64,000 nucleotides of DNA, taken from contig NC_133158.1 of the NCBI RefSeq assembly GCF_040802235.1, forward strand, positions 43,652,001 to 43,716,000. Direction: 5' to 3'. The position numbers were made by a program, and so were the translations under genes. The DNA comes from Manis javanica. Taxonomy: Eukaryota; Chordata; Mammalia; Pholidota; Manidae. The notes below the pieces were generated by a model. It saw only the letters and a list, made by a program, of their open reading frames with translations, was not told the DNA's origin and ran no database searches. How positions within the stretch are numbered: position 1 is the stretch's first letter; each line of letters begins with the position of its first letter. This document shows, in pieces, positions 45,401-58,789 of the stretch.

Positions 45401-46325
45401 TGATTTGGAGTTTTCATAACCTGCACAGCGTTGTACTGACTGTTCTCTTAAATTTTGCAGCAGAGTAGGTCAACCTTTCTTCATCTCTCCTTCATGGAAA
45501 GGGCAATGTGTTTCCATCATCAAATTTAATAACCTGTGAGAGACCTGTGAATAATTGTAAATGGTTAAACCTTCCTTAGAAAAAATAAAAATGAGAGATG
45601 GTGTGACTCAGGCTTATTATTAGAACAAATCACTTTCACCCATAGGAAATATTTAGTACATGCTTTAGTAAGTGTTGGGGGTTTTTCCATCGGCTCTGGC
45701 ATCTCCCTATAAGAATGAGCATTATTAGGTACAGTCTGACTAGTGGCCAGGAAGTTTGGGATGAGGCAGTGAATCTGCTGTGTTGGAGATCAATGTGCAA
45801 AGAATGCACGGGCTTTATTTATTTAGTTTCTTGGCCTTATCCTCTCTGTTCTTCCTCCTGCCTTGGAGCCTGGGAGCAAATAGCAGAACTGTTCATGTGC
45901 TTCCCCTGGAGGCCTTTGCAGGCTCTAAATTTCCTCCTCACAGGGGTTTGCTCCATGTGGGCAGATGGGGGTACCTGCTTTGACCCCCTCACCTGAAGCC
46001 TGGAAGCAAGGGGCGGAATCCTTTGGCCTGTGGGTGCCCCCTCTTGGTTGCTCCTGGCAGTCTGGTGTGACTCTCTAGACGTCTTTGAATGGGGGAAGCT
46101 GGTATTTAATTATTTTTTTCTGAAGTGTGCAAGCGTAGGTATTACAGGTTTTTATAAAGCTCTAAACAGAAGCTTGAGTTTATACAGTAAACTCCATGCA
46201 ACTCCATGCAACTTATTTTAGATGCATTATTTTTGGCAGGTGCAAATAAGGCTCCCCACTACCCCCTTTTGTGATTTGATCATTTAAAAAAGAGATATGC
46301 TTCTAACAAATTGCATTTTTTAGTT
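39451..46325. other. Intronic sequence, mostly unique
   Basis: No exon recognised. A MER5-like fragment is visible at about 44,020-44,085 ('gggaatctgcattgttattctgatctagg'). A short palindrome lies at 41,493-41,513. The remainder is unassigned. Confidence 0.45.
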
Positions 46326-46329
46326 AAGC

Positions 46330-46525
46330 TAGTGGATCTAACAAGGGGCAATGTTATCCCCCAGGGGACATTGGGCACTATCTGGGAACATTTTTAGTTG
46401 TCACAGTTCTCATGAAACGTGGAGGAGGGGTGCTCCTGGCAGTGTGCCAAGCAGCCCCCCATGACAAAGAATATCTGGTCCCAAATGTTAATGGTGCTGA
46501 GGGTGAGAAACCCCAAGTTAAACAG
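46330..46525. mobile_element. Nonautonomous hAT-type MITE
   Basis: The blocks 'caaggggcaatgttatcccccaggggacattgg', 'acatttttagttgtcacag', 'agcagccccccatgacaaagaat' and 'gagggtgagaaacccc' form a recognisable ancient hAT-type DNA-transposon relic. I am not certain of the family name. Confidence 0.6.
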
Positions 46526-47790
46526 TCTGGAGCTTTGTTGTTACAACATAGTATCAGTTTTGCCCTTCTGCAGGGATGATGACAGACTGGTCCTGGAGAG
46601 AAAGCAAGAAGGAAGATGTTCCGAATCTGAATTGTGATTCCTTTGGCTACAAAAAGTGATAGCTGGTAATGCTTGTCATTGATGAAGCTTTGTTTTCTTT
46701 TTCATTTTTTCATGAATAAAAAGAAAAATCCCCAAATCTGCACCCCTTTTCTGTACTGTCACTAAGAACATGAGTGCTGAGTTGTTCCTGGGTTCCTCCA
46801 GCCATTTTCCCTTAGGTGATTATGCTAATTAGTGTTTGATCAGATAGTTAAATCATAATTCGATTAATCCTGTGTGCTAAGTGCTGGGAATGCATTTTCT
46901 TTTGTCTGGTTACCTTGTGCCTGGAGCATCCTGTTCTGCAGGCTGATGGAAGCCTGCTCTTCCTGAGGATGTGAGTTCCTGTTTTCAAAGCACTGCACAT
47001 CCTCTTAAAAGGAGGGATGATATTTTTGTAACCTGTTCTCCCAGGCACGGGCTGGACTGCAGAGGCCTCTGGGAAATATGGAAACCTGGTTAGCAAGTAT
47101 CAGTTATTGGAAACAATGCAGAGAAATGCTGGACTGGCTTTCTCCATGCAGAGGGAGCTGCCTGGCCCCAAGGGCTGCATGCTTTTTGCTCTGGAGGCAG
47201 CTTCCCAGGATATGAATCCCTCCCTTCTGAAGGCCATGTAAGCACAAGCTTCTTGTGTCTGGGGGTGGTCGTGAAAGTGTGTTCTCTGTGCTTATTTCAA
47301 GTGTATATGTCCTTAAAAAGCATTCCACCATTTTGTTTTTGTGTGTTTTCTTCATTGACAGCATGGCTGAAGGTGTTGGGGTTCAGCCCTCTTTCCAGTT
47401 AGTTAGTTTGCCTTTCCAGGCTGGGCACTTCAGTCTGGATGACTTTGAGCTTTGCTGAGCTAAATGCTTACGAATGCTTTCAGATATAAGCAAATTGAGA
47501 ATGCAGAGAAAAGAATGTGAGTGAAAACATTGCTAGTAGTGCCGTTATTAATGGTTTTCTACCATGGGATGAGTGGTTACCATGGCTGATTTTGTAGTTC
47601 AGGTTGCTCAACAGTGATTGGATTTGTCTTTACATCACTCATTTTTTTTTCCTGTTACATTAGCACAATGGAATAATCTGATTACAAGAAATGTGAATAT
47701 TTAGTATAGGAATTTTTTAAAATTAAAATGTGCATGTGTTTTGATTTCTCTGGAACTTATGGCATCGTTAACTGGAGAACAGGCCACAGG
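46526..47790. other. Intronic sequence with no feature seen
   Basis: No gene or clear repeat. Confidence 0.45.
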
Positions 47791-47797
47791 ATGGTAC

Positions 47798-48120
47798 TAC
47801 AGGTGACCCTGAACAGAGACGCCTCCCCACATAGTCAGAAATCCACAGTTAACTTTTGACTCCCCAAAAGTTTAACTCCTTATAGCCTACTGTTGACTAG
47901 AAGCCTTATTGGCAATATAAGTAGCTGATTAACACATATTTTGTTGTATGTATACACATGAATGTATATATTTTTACAATAGAGTAAGGTAGAGAAAAGA
48001 AAATGCTTTTTCAAATCATTGCAAATCTCCAAAAATTTTTTTCAATGTGTTTATTGAAAGAAAATCTGCGTGTAAGTGGGTCCCTGCACAACATTAACCC
48101 ATGTTGTTGAAGGGTCATCT
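47798..48120 (-). mobile_element. Tigger-like nonautonomous DNA transposon, copy 1
   Basis: The ends are inverted repeats ('acaggtgaccctgaacag' on the left, 'gttgttgaagggtcatct' on the right). The interior shows 'aacttttgactccccaaaag', 'cctactgttgactagaagcc' and 'tttattgaaagaaaatctgcgtgtaagtgg'. It shares structure with 54,897-55,198. No transposase frame. Strand is arbitrary and the family name is uncertain. Confidence 0.6.
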
Positions 48121-48274
48121 CTCTATGTCATTGGTCCTGTGTAGCTCAACCTGAAAACCACTGGGCCATAGAATTAATGACAACATAGGGATTAAATATC
48201 TGTTCAGATTTTCACATCTTCCCCACTCTCAAATTGTGCAATGTCATTTGTAGAGATTAAAATCTCTTATTTTT

Positions 48275-48285
48275 TTTTTTTTTTG
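48275..48285. repeat. Oligo-T tract
   Basis: An uninterrupted T run lies within 48,268-48,285, possibly the tail of an unrecognised retroelement on the minus strand. Confidence 0.5.
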
Positions 48286-48436
48286 AAGAAAGAAACCCTT
48301 ATAAGTCTTCCCATAAAAACAGAATGTGAGTGAAAGGAAACTCACATTTATTGAGCATCTGAAGTACGCAGGTACATGGTTTCTGTAGTATATGCTCATC
48401 AGTAGTAATAGTGACTATGATGGCAGTAATAACAGC

Positions 48437-48600
48437 TGGCATTGTGTGTTGCTAGATGCAAGGTACCATGTTAAGTTCAAGGTCTTCCCCGTAGTGCTCA
48501 CAGCTGGGAGGTATGTATTATTACTGTCACCATTGTAAATAGGTGCGAGCAAGCCATGTGCTGTTAAGTGAAGGGCATGGGCTAAGCTAAGGTCTGCTTA
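48437..48600 (-). mobile_element. MIR SINE, antisense
   Basis: 'gctggcattgtgtgttgctagatgcaaggtacc...' through 'ggaggtatgtattattactgtcaccattgtaaatagg' is the reverse complement of the MIR core. Confidence 0.55.
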
Positions 48601-49935
48601 CCAAAGCACATGACTGTATGCCCTCAAATGGTCGAAAGAGTCTGTATTTTTAATCTCAACTCTACAGAATATGAGAGCAGGCTTTGGAGATGTGGACATC
48701 AGCCTGTGGTCAGATGAGACCTGTGGTCGGGGGCTTCGTTTTCTCCATGTCATGAGCAGCCTCAAATCTTCCAAATGAAGCCACATTTGTTCATTTGCCC
48801 TTTTTAAACTTTGAAAATGATGACATTAAATTTGCTTTGAAGTTGAGCAATGAAGAGTGGCTTTGAGAATGGGAAATATCAGCTTTTAAGAACCAGTATA
48901 TAAAGGGGAAAAATTCATTTAGTTTTCCTTGTCAATCCCCATTTATTCACTAGAGTTAAGTAAGTGGGAGACAGGCTAATTAACTTTTATCCATTTCTAC
49001 TGGTAGAACTATTTCTGATGGTGTGTTCTATTGTGAGTGTGTTTCAGAGTGACATCTGATGACGGATGTCATTTGTGTTGCGTTTGTGTTGCATGATGGG
49101 GTCTTCCCGATCCCCAGGTTTAAATTGTGCGTCTGTCTTTACATTTCTCTCATCCTGATCTGACCGTTCATTTTCTCAGTGCCAAAATATTAGAATATAA
49201 ATATTTTTTAAAGCTTGTAATTGTAGGCTGAAAGTGGATGTGAGTTTCATATTACTTGGGGCTCTTACAAAAAAAACACAAATCAGTTTTGTGCACGTAA
49301 GTCTGCACCTTACCGCTGCAGCTAAATTATTTTACCACTGGACATACTTCTTGAAGAGTTTAGAAAATACCACCTAGACATTCTCACTTACCAAGCTTGA
49401 ATGAAAGCTCTTGTTAATAAGTAAGAATTATATAAGTGTGTGCATGCCTCTGTGTGTGTGTACACACAGGACATTCCTATTGTCCTCTGACCTTTGGGTA
49501 ATGCTCAAACGAATTACTCATATAGGACATACTTGCCTTGTATGGAAATGGGAAACTCCATTGTTGGATGTGATGAGAATAGCCCAGCTCTGTCCGTGCT
49601 CAGAGCCTAGCCAGTGGCTGCAACATAGTGGGGCTCCTGTATTGTCTGGATGGCCTCTTGGCATTATACATGCTGCCTGAGGCTTGCTAGTATGAGGTCC
49701 TGAGAGAGCCATGGCCTGGGTATCCCAGCTGGACCCCTACCCTGAAGTTTAACTTCATTCCTACCCAGCAGGCCATCTCACAAACCTTGGGTAGTGGTTG
49801 CATGGAGGGCCAGACTGTGGAGAGATGAAAACATGTTTGGCATCCTTTCTCCTGGCTAAGCAGCTGAAAGTTCATGGGTATGATTATGTCTACAGAGTTA
49901 CTGTTTTATAGAGTGCTGAATGGCCTATTTCTAAT
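48601..49935. other. Intronic sequence with no feature seen
   Basis: No gene recognised. Confidence 0.45.
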
Positions 49936-49937
49936 AA

Positions 49938-50175
49938 TTGCTAATGCTTATTGACCTCCACTCTGTGCTGTGCACTGTGCTAATAAGTGCTTTGTTGCAT
50001 CATCTCATTCATCTTCAGACAAGTCTGAGATACTCATGTGATCCCCATTTTTTACTTGGGGGAAATCAAGGCATACAGAGGGGCAGTGACTTCCTTAAAG
50101 TCATATATCCAGCTAATGGTGAAGGCAGGATTTGAGCCTGGGCAGTCTAATTCCACAACTCTGCACTTGACCACC
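49938..50175 (-). mobile_element. MIR SINE, antisense
   Basis: A well-preserved reverse complement of MIR: 'gctgtgcactgtgctaataagtgc', 'catctcattcatcttcaga', 'tcaaggcatacagaggggc', 'tgagcctgggcagtctaattcc'. Confidence 0.8.
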
Positions 50176-51265
50176 GGGTATACTCATCCGTTGTCGAGCT
50201 CCTGGGATCTGGGCTGGCTCGAGCATATGCACTGTTTTAAGTGGCAGTACTTATCTGGAGAACTGGAGATAAGAGATGCACCAGAGAGCTGGGGTGGACC
50301 TCACAGCAAGCATTGCTTTCTTAAGTTTTCTTGAAGAAGATGCTGGAAAAGTGTGGCAATGCAGGCAGTTTGGGGTTTCAGAGTTTCTTTTTTTTGTTTG
50401 TTTTAATCACATTTCTAGAATCTCAGCTTATTCCTGAGCCAAGGATATTTGGTCACCAAAATATTGACAAGCACGTGCTGCCTTTCCTGTACTGAGTACC
50501 ACTGACCTCCACTTTCCAACCTGTAGCATGTATCCCAGAGCTTCTCATATCTATTTCTGTGATGTTTGGGTCAAAATTTAAGCCCCCAGATTTCGGTAGG
50601 CAGTGCTGGGTGGTGACCTCCAGGCCTTGCCTGCACATTGCCCGACAGCTGGCAGTGCGGCATGCCTGTCTCCAGCATGCTTAGCCTTCGGCCCACGTCG
50701 CCAGAGTCTCACGCACCCTCAAGTCCCCTGTCTCAGAGACTTCAGCCTTCAGCCTACACCTGACTAAACCCAAGCTGGCCTCGAAGCTGCCGTCAGAGTG
50801 GCTTGACTGCAGAACGCATCTCCCTCCTCCCCAGACTCCAGACTCCCCTTCCCTGTCCAGACACCCAGTAAGTGACCTCATTTCTTTTCTTTTAGCAAGA
50901 ACCCTTAAGGATCACATGAACTTGGGCTGTATCCTGTCCCCCAACACACTAAGTGCACCCTTCTGTAAGTGTGTGTCGTGTGTCCCTCCCATTGGTGAGG
51001 AAGGGGTTTGGCCATCGGGCTGAGCTGAGTGCACACCTGCCATCGGACAGCTGAGATCTACACAGTTTGTTAGCCACACCACTCGCAGCCCAGGGGAGGG
51101 GACATCCATGCCACGCAGGGCCACTGGGGGTGCACTCGGGAACAGAGGAAACAACAGGTGCGTGGAAGGCAGGCTGTGTAGGAACAAGAGGTTGGGGTGG
51201 GTTCCCATAGTAGGGTGCGGTGGGTTTGTTTGAATAATTCTGTGCACATTCCGAGCAGGGCTATC
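50176..51265. other. Intronic sequence with no feature seen
   Basis: No gene or confident repeat. Confidence 0.4.
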
Positions 51266-51269
51266 TGAA

Positions 51270-52460
51270 CTCACTGTATATCATCATCCCTCACTCTCTC
51301 TTAACTATTCTCCAGTCAGTGTCTCCTCACAGCTCCACTGAGACCACCTAGATGGCCCCCTATGTGTCTGGTCTTCATCTGGTTTGAACTCTCAGCAGCT
51401 TTTGACCCAGAGATGCTCTTTCCTTCTTGAAACAGCTGCCCTTGGGTTCCAGGTCTCCTAGACAAGGTTCGCTCTCCGCCTCACTGGTTTCTTTGTCCTG
51501 TCGTCTTTGCTACTTCCCCTCTGGTCAAACACTGAGTGACATGATAGCCCAGGGCTCCTTCCCGTCCCTTCTGCTTCTGGTCCCCACTGATGCTATATGA
51601 TTTACTCTAGGCTGAGTCATTCAGTGCCAGCTACATGCTGACGATGAGCCCCACGTTCGTATCACTGTCCTTGACTTCCCCTCAGAGCTTATATTCAGAC
51701 CCCCAAATCCGATTGCCTACTCAACATCTCTCCTTAGAAATCTTACAGGCCTGTCAAGTGTTGACCTGTCTTTAAAAGACCTCCTGAACTTCCCCCCTTC
51801 CCAGCTTCCATCCTAGGTCTTTGTCAGCAAGCCGGGCGTTGATGTCATCCGCAGTTTGGGACAAAAACTTTGGAACAGCCCCTGATGGCCCTCCTGCCTC
51901 CCATCGCACAATCATCTGCATGTCCTGTAGATGCTACTTCCAGAGCACAGCCACTGCTTCCACCCCTACTTTGGTGCGGCTACTCCCCTCTCCTGCGGGT
52001 CTCAGGAAAATCCACCGACAGGTCTCTCTGCATCCACAGATGGATTTCCACCCAAGGACCCTTTACAGTTGGATTTCCACCCAAGGACCTGCTTAATCAG
52101 CAATCAGACTGTGTCCTCCCAGGCTCTGAGCCTGTAGGGGCACCCATTCTCCCTTAAGTAAACCCAACATTCCTCAGTACACCCTCAAGGTGTAGCGATC
52201 TGGCTTAGCTGGTCACGCCACGCTTCTTCCATGTCAGCCACACTGGCCTTCCCGGTTTGTCTTCAACATGCTGGATTTGCACATGCTTAGCAACTTTGCA
52301 CTGACTGCTTTTTCTTCCTGGGATGCACTACCCTGGACCTTTTCATGCTCTGCTTTTCTACTTCATTGGTTTTCTGCCTAAATATCTTTTAAGGAAGCCC
52401 TCCTAAGACCACTTGATCTAAATAAAGTGGCTTCTTTGAAGCTCCGTTTCTCCTTGCCAT
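51270..52460 (+). mobile_element. LINE-2 3' region (about 1.2 kb)
   Basis: A long, degraded L2 in sense orientation carries recognisable blocks in order. These are 'agcttttgacccagagatgctctttccttcttgaaa', 'tgctgacgatgagccccacgttcgtatcactg', 'attgcctactcaacatctctccttaga', 'gcctgtcaagtgttgacctg', 'gccacactggccttcccgg', 'ctttgcactgactgctttttcttcctgggatgc' and 'cctaaatatcttttaaggaagccct'. It encodes only relics of the L2 RT C-terminal half. It is ancient, shared across mammals. Confidence 0.8.
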
Positions 52461-52985
52461 GCTTCATGTTTCTTTGTAGTAGTTGTGGGGGCTGGAATAA
52501 CATACTCACTTACCTTTGTCTCCTCCACCTGGAGAGCAGGGACCTGTGGGGCTCACGTCTGTGCCTTGGACTCCTGGGAGAGCTGCTGACCCCTTCAGGG
52601 GCCCCATGAGGACAGACCGATGGAACGATGAAACCAATGAATGCAGTTTACAGGGTGTAACTCTTGGGGGCTGATGTCATCGCTCTCTTATTTTATTCTA
52701 CTATATTTTTTTCCTGATGGGGTGACTTCATGTCCCTGGACACCAGGATTTTCTTCCTGTGGATGAGCTGGACATGCATATTGATCGAAAGGCGACAATC
52801 CTTGTGCCCTAGAATTTCAACTCTAATCTGTTCCTGGTGGCATAACAATAAAAACACCTTAATTCAAAAAATCTTTGTTGAATATCTGTGTCATTATAGA
52901 AATATCGTACATAACTTGGGGAATACAAGGATAGTTGGCTCAGCAATTTTCTATCACATGTTTATCGGGGACCTGTGATATGCAT
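52461..52985. other. Intronic sequence with no feature seen
   Basis: No gene recognised. Confidence 0.4.
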
Positions 52986-52989
52986 TAAA

Positions 52990-53105
52990 CCATGTGCTTC
53001 AAGAGGGCAGGAGTTTGTGCTGCCATCTCAGTGCCCCCAGATCCTAGGGCAGGGCCGTGCAGGCTCTCCACAAACATGTGTTGAATGGCTAAATGAGGGA
53101 GAAGC
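52990..53105 (+). mobile_element. L2 3'-tail fragment
   Basis: 'gtgcttcaagagggcaggagtttgtgctgccat...ccagatcctagggcagggcc...aacatgtgttgaatggctaaatga' is the L2 3' end. Confidence 0.6.
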
Positions 53106-54890
53106 ACTATATTGAGGGCTGTGCAAGAAACAAGACCCTTTCTTCTTTAAAGTTCATGGGTAAGTCCCAGGAAGAGAGGACAGTCTCACACCCACAGAAA
53201 GGCTGGGTGTGATGATGTGGCCGTGTGGGCCATACAGAGAAAGTTCCGAGTGCTTATGGAAGTGGAAATAACTTCTGACTGGCCTATTCAAAAAGTGCTT
53301 CAAGAAGAAGTAGGTTTCAAAAGTTGGTTTTTAAGGATGTGTTTGTTTTTGATTGGACAAGGTGGGCAGCAAAGATTGGCAGGAGTGGAGGGGCCAGGTA
53401 GGGAAGCTCCTAAATGTGGAGGGGGAGGCATGTCGCTCCCTTCAGCTTCTGTGCAAAGCCATAGGGGAAGATACGTCTAAAAATGGAGTAGGGGGAGAGT
53501 ATGGAGGTGTTTTAATTCAAATTCACATTAAGTTTGAGTTTAAGGTTTATGTGTTAAAATGATAATTTCGAAGTCAGGTGAGCACTCAATGCTGTGTTTT
53601 CGCTGTGGTGCACCGGAGATTTTGCAGAGCCAAGACAACTGGTGGACGCGTGACCAAACCGAGACTGCCTCAGTGGTGCGGGCAGGGGCCGGGCTGCTCC
53701 CAGGGTGATGGTTGATGACTGGGCACTGATGGGGGTGTGGTGGGCGAGGATATCCCAAGCTTGATGCGGGTAAGGTCAGGGCTCAGTTAGCCCCATGGGA
53801 GCATCTTAGTTTGAATTTACAGGTAAACTCAAGGCATGAACGGGTTTGTAGCTTTCTATATTTATTACTGCCCCTTCTACTTTCTTTGAATCCTTTTTTT
53901 TTTGTTTGTTTTTTGAGCCTCTATGAAATTCACCTGCCTGCAAGCTGTGTGCTGGAATGGGATCATGGGCAGGATCTTGTAGCACCTGGTGAGAGCTACT
54001 CTGTATTAGTCATCACAGCATAACCCAAGAGGTGCTGCGGCTGGACCCCAGCATGCACGGATCAGAGGGCACCCCCTGCAATATTGACTAATCAATGTAA
54101 ATCAAGTCATAACAATTTTGATTTCTTTTAGTTTCTGTATTTCTCTTGAAAGCAGTGTACAAAATTTTAATATTGACAGTTTGCATTAAAGTCCCACTGT
54201 AGCAATCACCACCTATTATTTTATAGATAATTGGGCTAAATTTTGGTTCCCTTTAATGTGAGCCTATTTGGGTTTTATTGGCAGCAGAAAAGGAAGAGTT
54301 AAGCAAAGGTATGAAGACTTTTAATTTTTGTCATGTAATATAACTAAATTAACTTTAAGATGCACCAGTTTAAAGTGTCATCACCTGAACACCCGTTTTC
54401 ACTTGTTTATGTACTCTATGATGCCATAGAAATCTACATATATTATATGGCTCCATAGAAATAAATTTTAATTGACTTAAAAATTTTAAGTTAAATATTC
54501 TATGTTGTCCATTTCCAAAGTCCCTCTGTGTTTAAACAAGTCAGAATAATTTAGCAGAATTCAACTCAGTTATAACTTCAACCTCAAAATAATTTACAAC
54601 TCCGTTTATATTCCGCATTGTGGTCTCAATTTTTTTGTGGTGTAACTTATAGGGTTTCTTTTATGACTTATGTTTTTTTCATCCTCTTTCCTCTCTTCCT
54701 TTCTCTTCTCACCTTACATACTTGTTCATGCACGCAATCTGTGTGTCTTTAGATTAAACATTATTTTTATAATAAGTTTATTAAAAATTCCTCTGTTTTT
54801 GTATTTAGTGATAAAGAGTTGTATTTTCAAAATTGAGATAAGGGGTTAGGGGACAGACAGACAGACACACACACACAGATATCTGTATTT
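53106..54890. other. Intronic sequence with no feature seen
   Basis: No gene recognised. A short gaca/caca run lies at 54,853-54,880. Confidence 0.45.
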
Positions 54891-54896
54891 GTACAT

Positions 54897-55198
54897 ACAG
54901 TTGACCCTCGAACAGCACAGCAATTAGGGGTGCTGATGCCCTGTGCAGTTGAAAATCCACGTATAACTTTTGACTCTCCCAAATCTTAACTACTAATAAC
55001 CTATAGTTAACCAGAAGCCTCACTGACAACATAAATATTTTGTATATGTATTATATACTGCATTCTTATAATAAAGTAAGCTAGAGAAAAGATGTTTTTT
55101 AAAATTATCACAAATTTAAAAATTGTTCAAGAAATCTTCCAACACATTTATTGAAAAAAATCTGTGTATAAGTTAACCTTGTTCAAGTGTTACCTGTA
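54897..55198 (-). mobile_element. Tigger-like nonautonomous DNA transposon, copy 2
   Basis: It begins acagttgaccctcgaacagc and ends ccttgttcaagtgttacctgt, its inverted counterpart. It shares 'ataacttttgactctcccaaa', 'aacctatagttaaccagaagcc' and 'tttattgaaaaaaatctgtgtataag' with the element at 47,798-48,120, in the same orientation. Confidence 0.65.
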
Positions 55199-58100
55199 TA
55201 TATAAATACATGTCCCCACATGGTACAGATCATGTTAAATTGGCTGGTCATTTGTAACACAATGTTACTAATGACTGATTATAAAACCAACATAAATGCA
55301 CCAATGGGCTTTCTTAGAAGGATAGTGTTTCTTTTACTGTGCTTATTTTATTTCCTTTGGGAATATGGTATAAGATAAGAAAAGTGTAAAGATGATTTCT
55401 GTCCTTGAAGAGTTGGCCATTTCATTGGGAAATAATGACATACAAGTACAAGGAAACATGATCTTTTTAAAGCCAAGATATTAAAAACTAATAAACTAAG
55501 ATAAACTAATATAGTTAGATTAAAAACTATGTTGCTGGTGGTTCAGAAAAGACATTAAATTTAAAAATAGAGAAGGGAGCAAGCCTTGTTAACTGAAATC
55601 AGGAAGGCTTCATGGAAGAGTAATAACTTTAGCAGAATCCTACCCGGCCTGGACAGCAGTTTGAGGAATGGGTGTTGACAACAATGTGTATGTTTATGTG
55701 CGTGCAGCTTGCAGGCCTAGAAGTAGGGGTGGGTAATATAAACCTGGAGACTGGTCTTCAGGGCTGTAGGAAGTTAAGGAACAAAAATCAGCTTGCAGCA
55801 TGAAGCTCTCCAAGACTCTCAGATCAAGGTTGTGTACGGAAAACTCAGTTTCACATTGTACTGAGGCATTCAGAGATGGTCAGAAGCACTTCCATGAGCT
55901 TCATGTTTGTGGCAAAACAGCTGTGATACGGAGGCAGCAATGACTATAGCTGTTTCAAACTCAGAATTGGGAAAAGTTTTTACAACATATAAAGCAGAGG
56001 GTTTTAGTTTAAGGCAGGAAAAGATGAATGAAAGAAATAAAATAAGAAAAACCTAGCTGAGTTCCCTGTCAGTTACAAATGAAAAGATTTATAAAAGGTG
56101 AAATTTATGACTTCTTAGTATTCTAACATCAGCCTTGTTTTATGATTCCATAACTATCTAAAACATGTTTCACAAACCTTGATGTCTGTGCACACGGAGA
56201 GGTTTATATTGCAGACAGAATGAATAAAGGTGAAGTCTGTGCTAAGATGGGTTGACCAGGAGAAGATCCTCACACCCCTAAATGATAAGTGTCAGGGAAA
56301 AAAGTCATCTATAACTATTGACCATAGTTAAAATCTAGTCAAATTTAGTCTTACCTGAGACCTTCACTGTAACTGTTTCAATAAGCAAATAAGATTTATA
56401 CTTTAGTTCTCTGACTTCTAAATGCACAATGTCTTTTAACTTTCAACACATCTTAATGGCCAAATGATTTGTTGTAGTTTTCCTTTAATTAAAGTAGACT
56501 CACTTCCTAAAGACTTAACTTTCATACTTCATATTTTCCCTTCTTAAAGAGAGTGATTTTTCTACTTCTTACATTTCTATAGTGGTGACTCGTTGAATGG
56601 TGTTTTTGGAGAAATAGTCTGAAAGTGGTGTAAAGGAATGATTGAACCATAGGAAGGCTTGAAGGAGAAAACTTAGCTGGGTGAACGCTGTAACAGCCAG
56701 TGGCATGAGAAGATGAGGTCTGCGCTGAGTCATGATCATTGCAAGGAAGATAGGAAGCTAAAATGGAAAATGTCCTGACTTGTAAGAGTGAAAAGTCAGA
56801 AAAGACAACTTGACAAAAGCAAAACGGTGGAGCTGATTCAAGAAATTGGAGCAAATGAGTTTGCCATGTTGGGTAAAGACACTAGTTTATTGATAGTAGA
56901 TTTTAAAGCAGTTTACTAGGTTAAAGGCACCAGAAACTACAATATATTAGTAGGCGCTAGAGAAGTTTTTGTTCAATAAAGAAATCAATGCTAATTCCCA
57001 CACTGGAACCTGTGAGGTCGTAGGTTGACATGGAGATTCGCACCAACCCTGGATGGACTTGGACTCCAGCGTGCTGGGCTCCTCATCGCAAGACCCTCCT
57101 GTTGTTTTTCCTTTGTGTCTTTCCTCAGGCTTATGAGTTCAACTTTAAAATAATGTTTCATTTTTTTCTCAATACATATTTATGGCTCCAGTCTTTTACC
57201 CAAGAGGCTTTTTATCTTTCTGGTCACATGAAGGGCGTCTTCATTGATATGTCTCAACACACATTATCTTCCTGAGCATATTTTCACCTTCCCCCACTAG
57301 CTTTGTGACAGTGACATCCAAGTCCTAGAATCACTGGCGGTGAGAGAGGGAAGAGACTTTGGCCACCACCTCTCAAACTTTTGTTTCAGGGACAAGAGGG
57401 CAGTGAGGACCAAAGATGTGAATTGGCTTCTATCATAAGAAACAAGGTGATTCGGACAGAACTAGGATTCAAACCAAGGCTTGTCTCCCAGCCCTAGATA
57501 ATTTCCATCCGGCCAAATGCATGCATGGGAAAGACATTGGAGGAATTGGAAAGAGGAGTAGAGGTCCAAGCAGATTGGTATGTGCCTGCTGTATCTCATC
57601 ACCTCCTGTAACGGCTTGGCCCATGACGATCTGCTTGGTGGACTGAGGTGGGTTCTTCACACTAAAAGTGTGTGAGGATTAGTAATTACATGGCATTAGC
57701 TCTGTGCTCCTAAAATCATGGGTTAATGGGTGCTAAATATGGCTGCAATTGGAAACAGGTCCTTACATTTTCTCCAAGGACTAGATATCCTTTGGGAAAG
57801 TCCGGGAAGATGTTTTAACGACAAGGATTACCCCTATTGTCTTGGATAGAATAAGCCAGGGCTGGAGAATGCCCACCCCTGTGTGCAGCCCTGCACAACA
57901 CTGTGGCTCAAGGCGATCTGTGTTCAATTATGGTAAAATGTTAAATTAGCTGAAAAAGAATTTTTCTGGTTACTTGAGTTTGCCTTTTGGACTCCATTAA
58001 TCATTCCCTCATTAAATCCTTTACATTAACCCTTTCTTAGTAATCCTAAAATAAACAGCTTTTAGATATCTTACTGTTCTGTTATTCCTCATTTAGTTTT

Positions 58101-58785
58101 CTTGACAAATAGCCCTGGGTATTGGGTAAAGAATCTAACACATTAGGTGCTTGGTATGGAGCGAATAGGAAGAAGGAAAACATGCTATAGAAGGCTTACT
58201 AGAGCACATACCCTGATTTCTTTTTCTATTTCAACAAGGAATAACACATTCCTACTTCAGATCTAAATTTATTTCAAATCTAGAAAAAGCTCTTTCTTAT
58301 AAAATAATTGGTCATTTTGAAGTAATATCTCATTTCAAAGAACATCTATTTTCTCTTCCTTTTTCCCAGTGAGTTTCACTTAGATTTTATTATGTCTTTG
58401 AAAAATGATATTTTAGAATAAAGAACGTATTTAATGCCATCCCCCCTCAACCCCAGGCTCAGAGAATTGGAGGAGCATATATATCGAATTGGGGATTTAT
58501 TTGCAAACATTCAGTTGAGTTTGGCTATTCAAGAGCAAATCATCCTGCTCGTGTCTGAGCGTGGGATAAATGTCTTACATGGCTTTATCATTTTTTAAAA
58601 AGAAAAGCAGTGAATTGCATGGGGAGGATCTGCATGCATGCCGTCCTGCCCTGACAGGTGCCTGCCCTTCCTCCAGCATGTGGCCTCGGGAGGTCTCAGA
58701 GGTTGGCAAAGTGACGATCTGCTTGGCATTCTATCCCTTTTACCTTCTTCCCTCTCATATAAATGATGACAAATTGCCTAGCTGA
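55199..58785. other. Intronic sequence with no feature seen
   Basis: About 3.6 kb without a recognised gene or confident repeat. Confidence 0.45.
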
Positions 58786-58789
58786 AACT

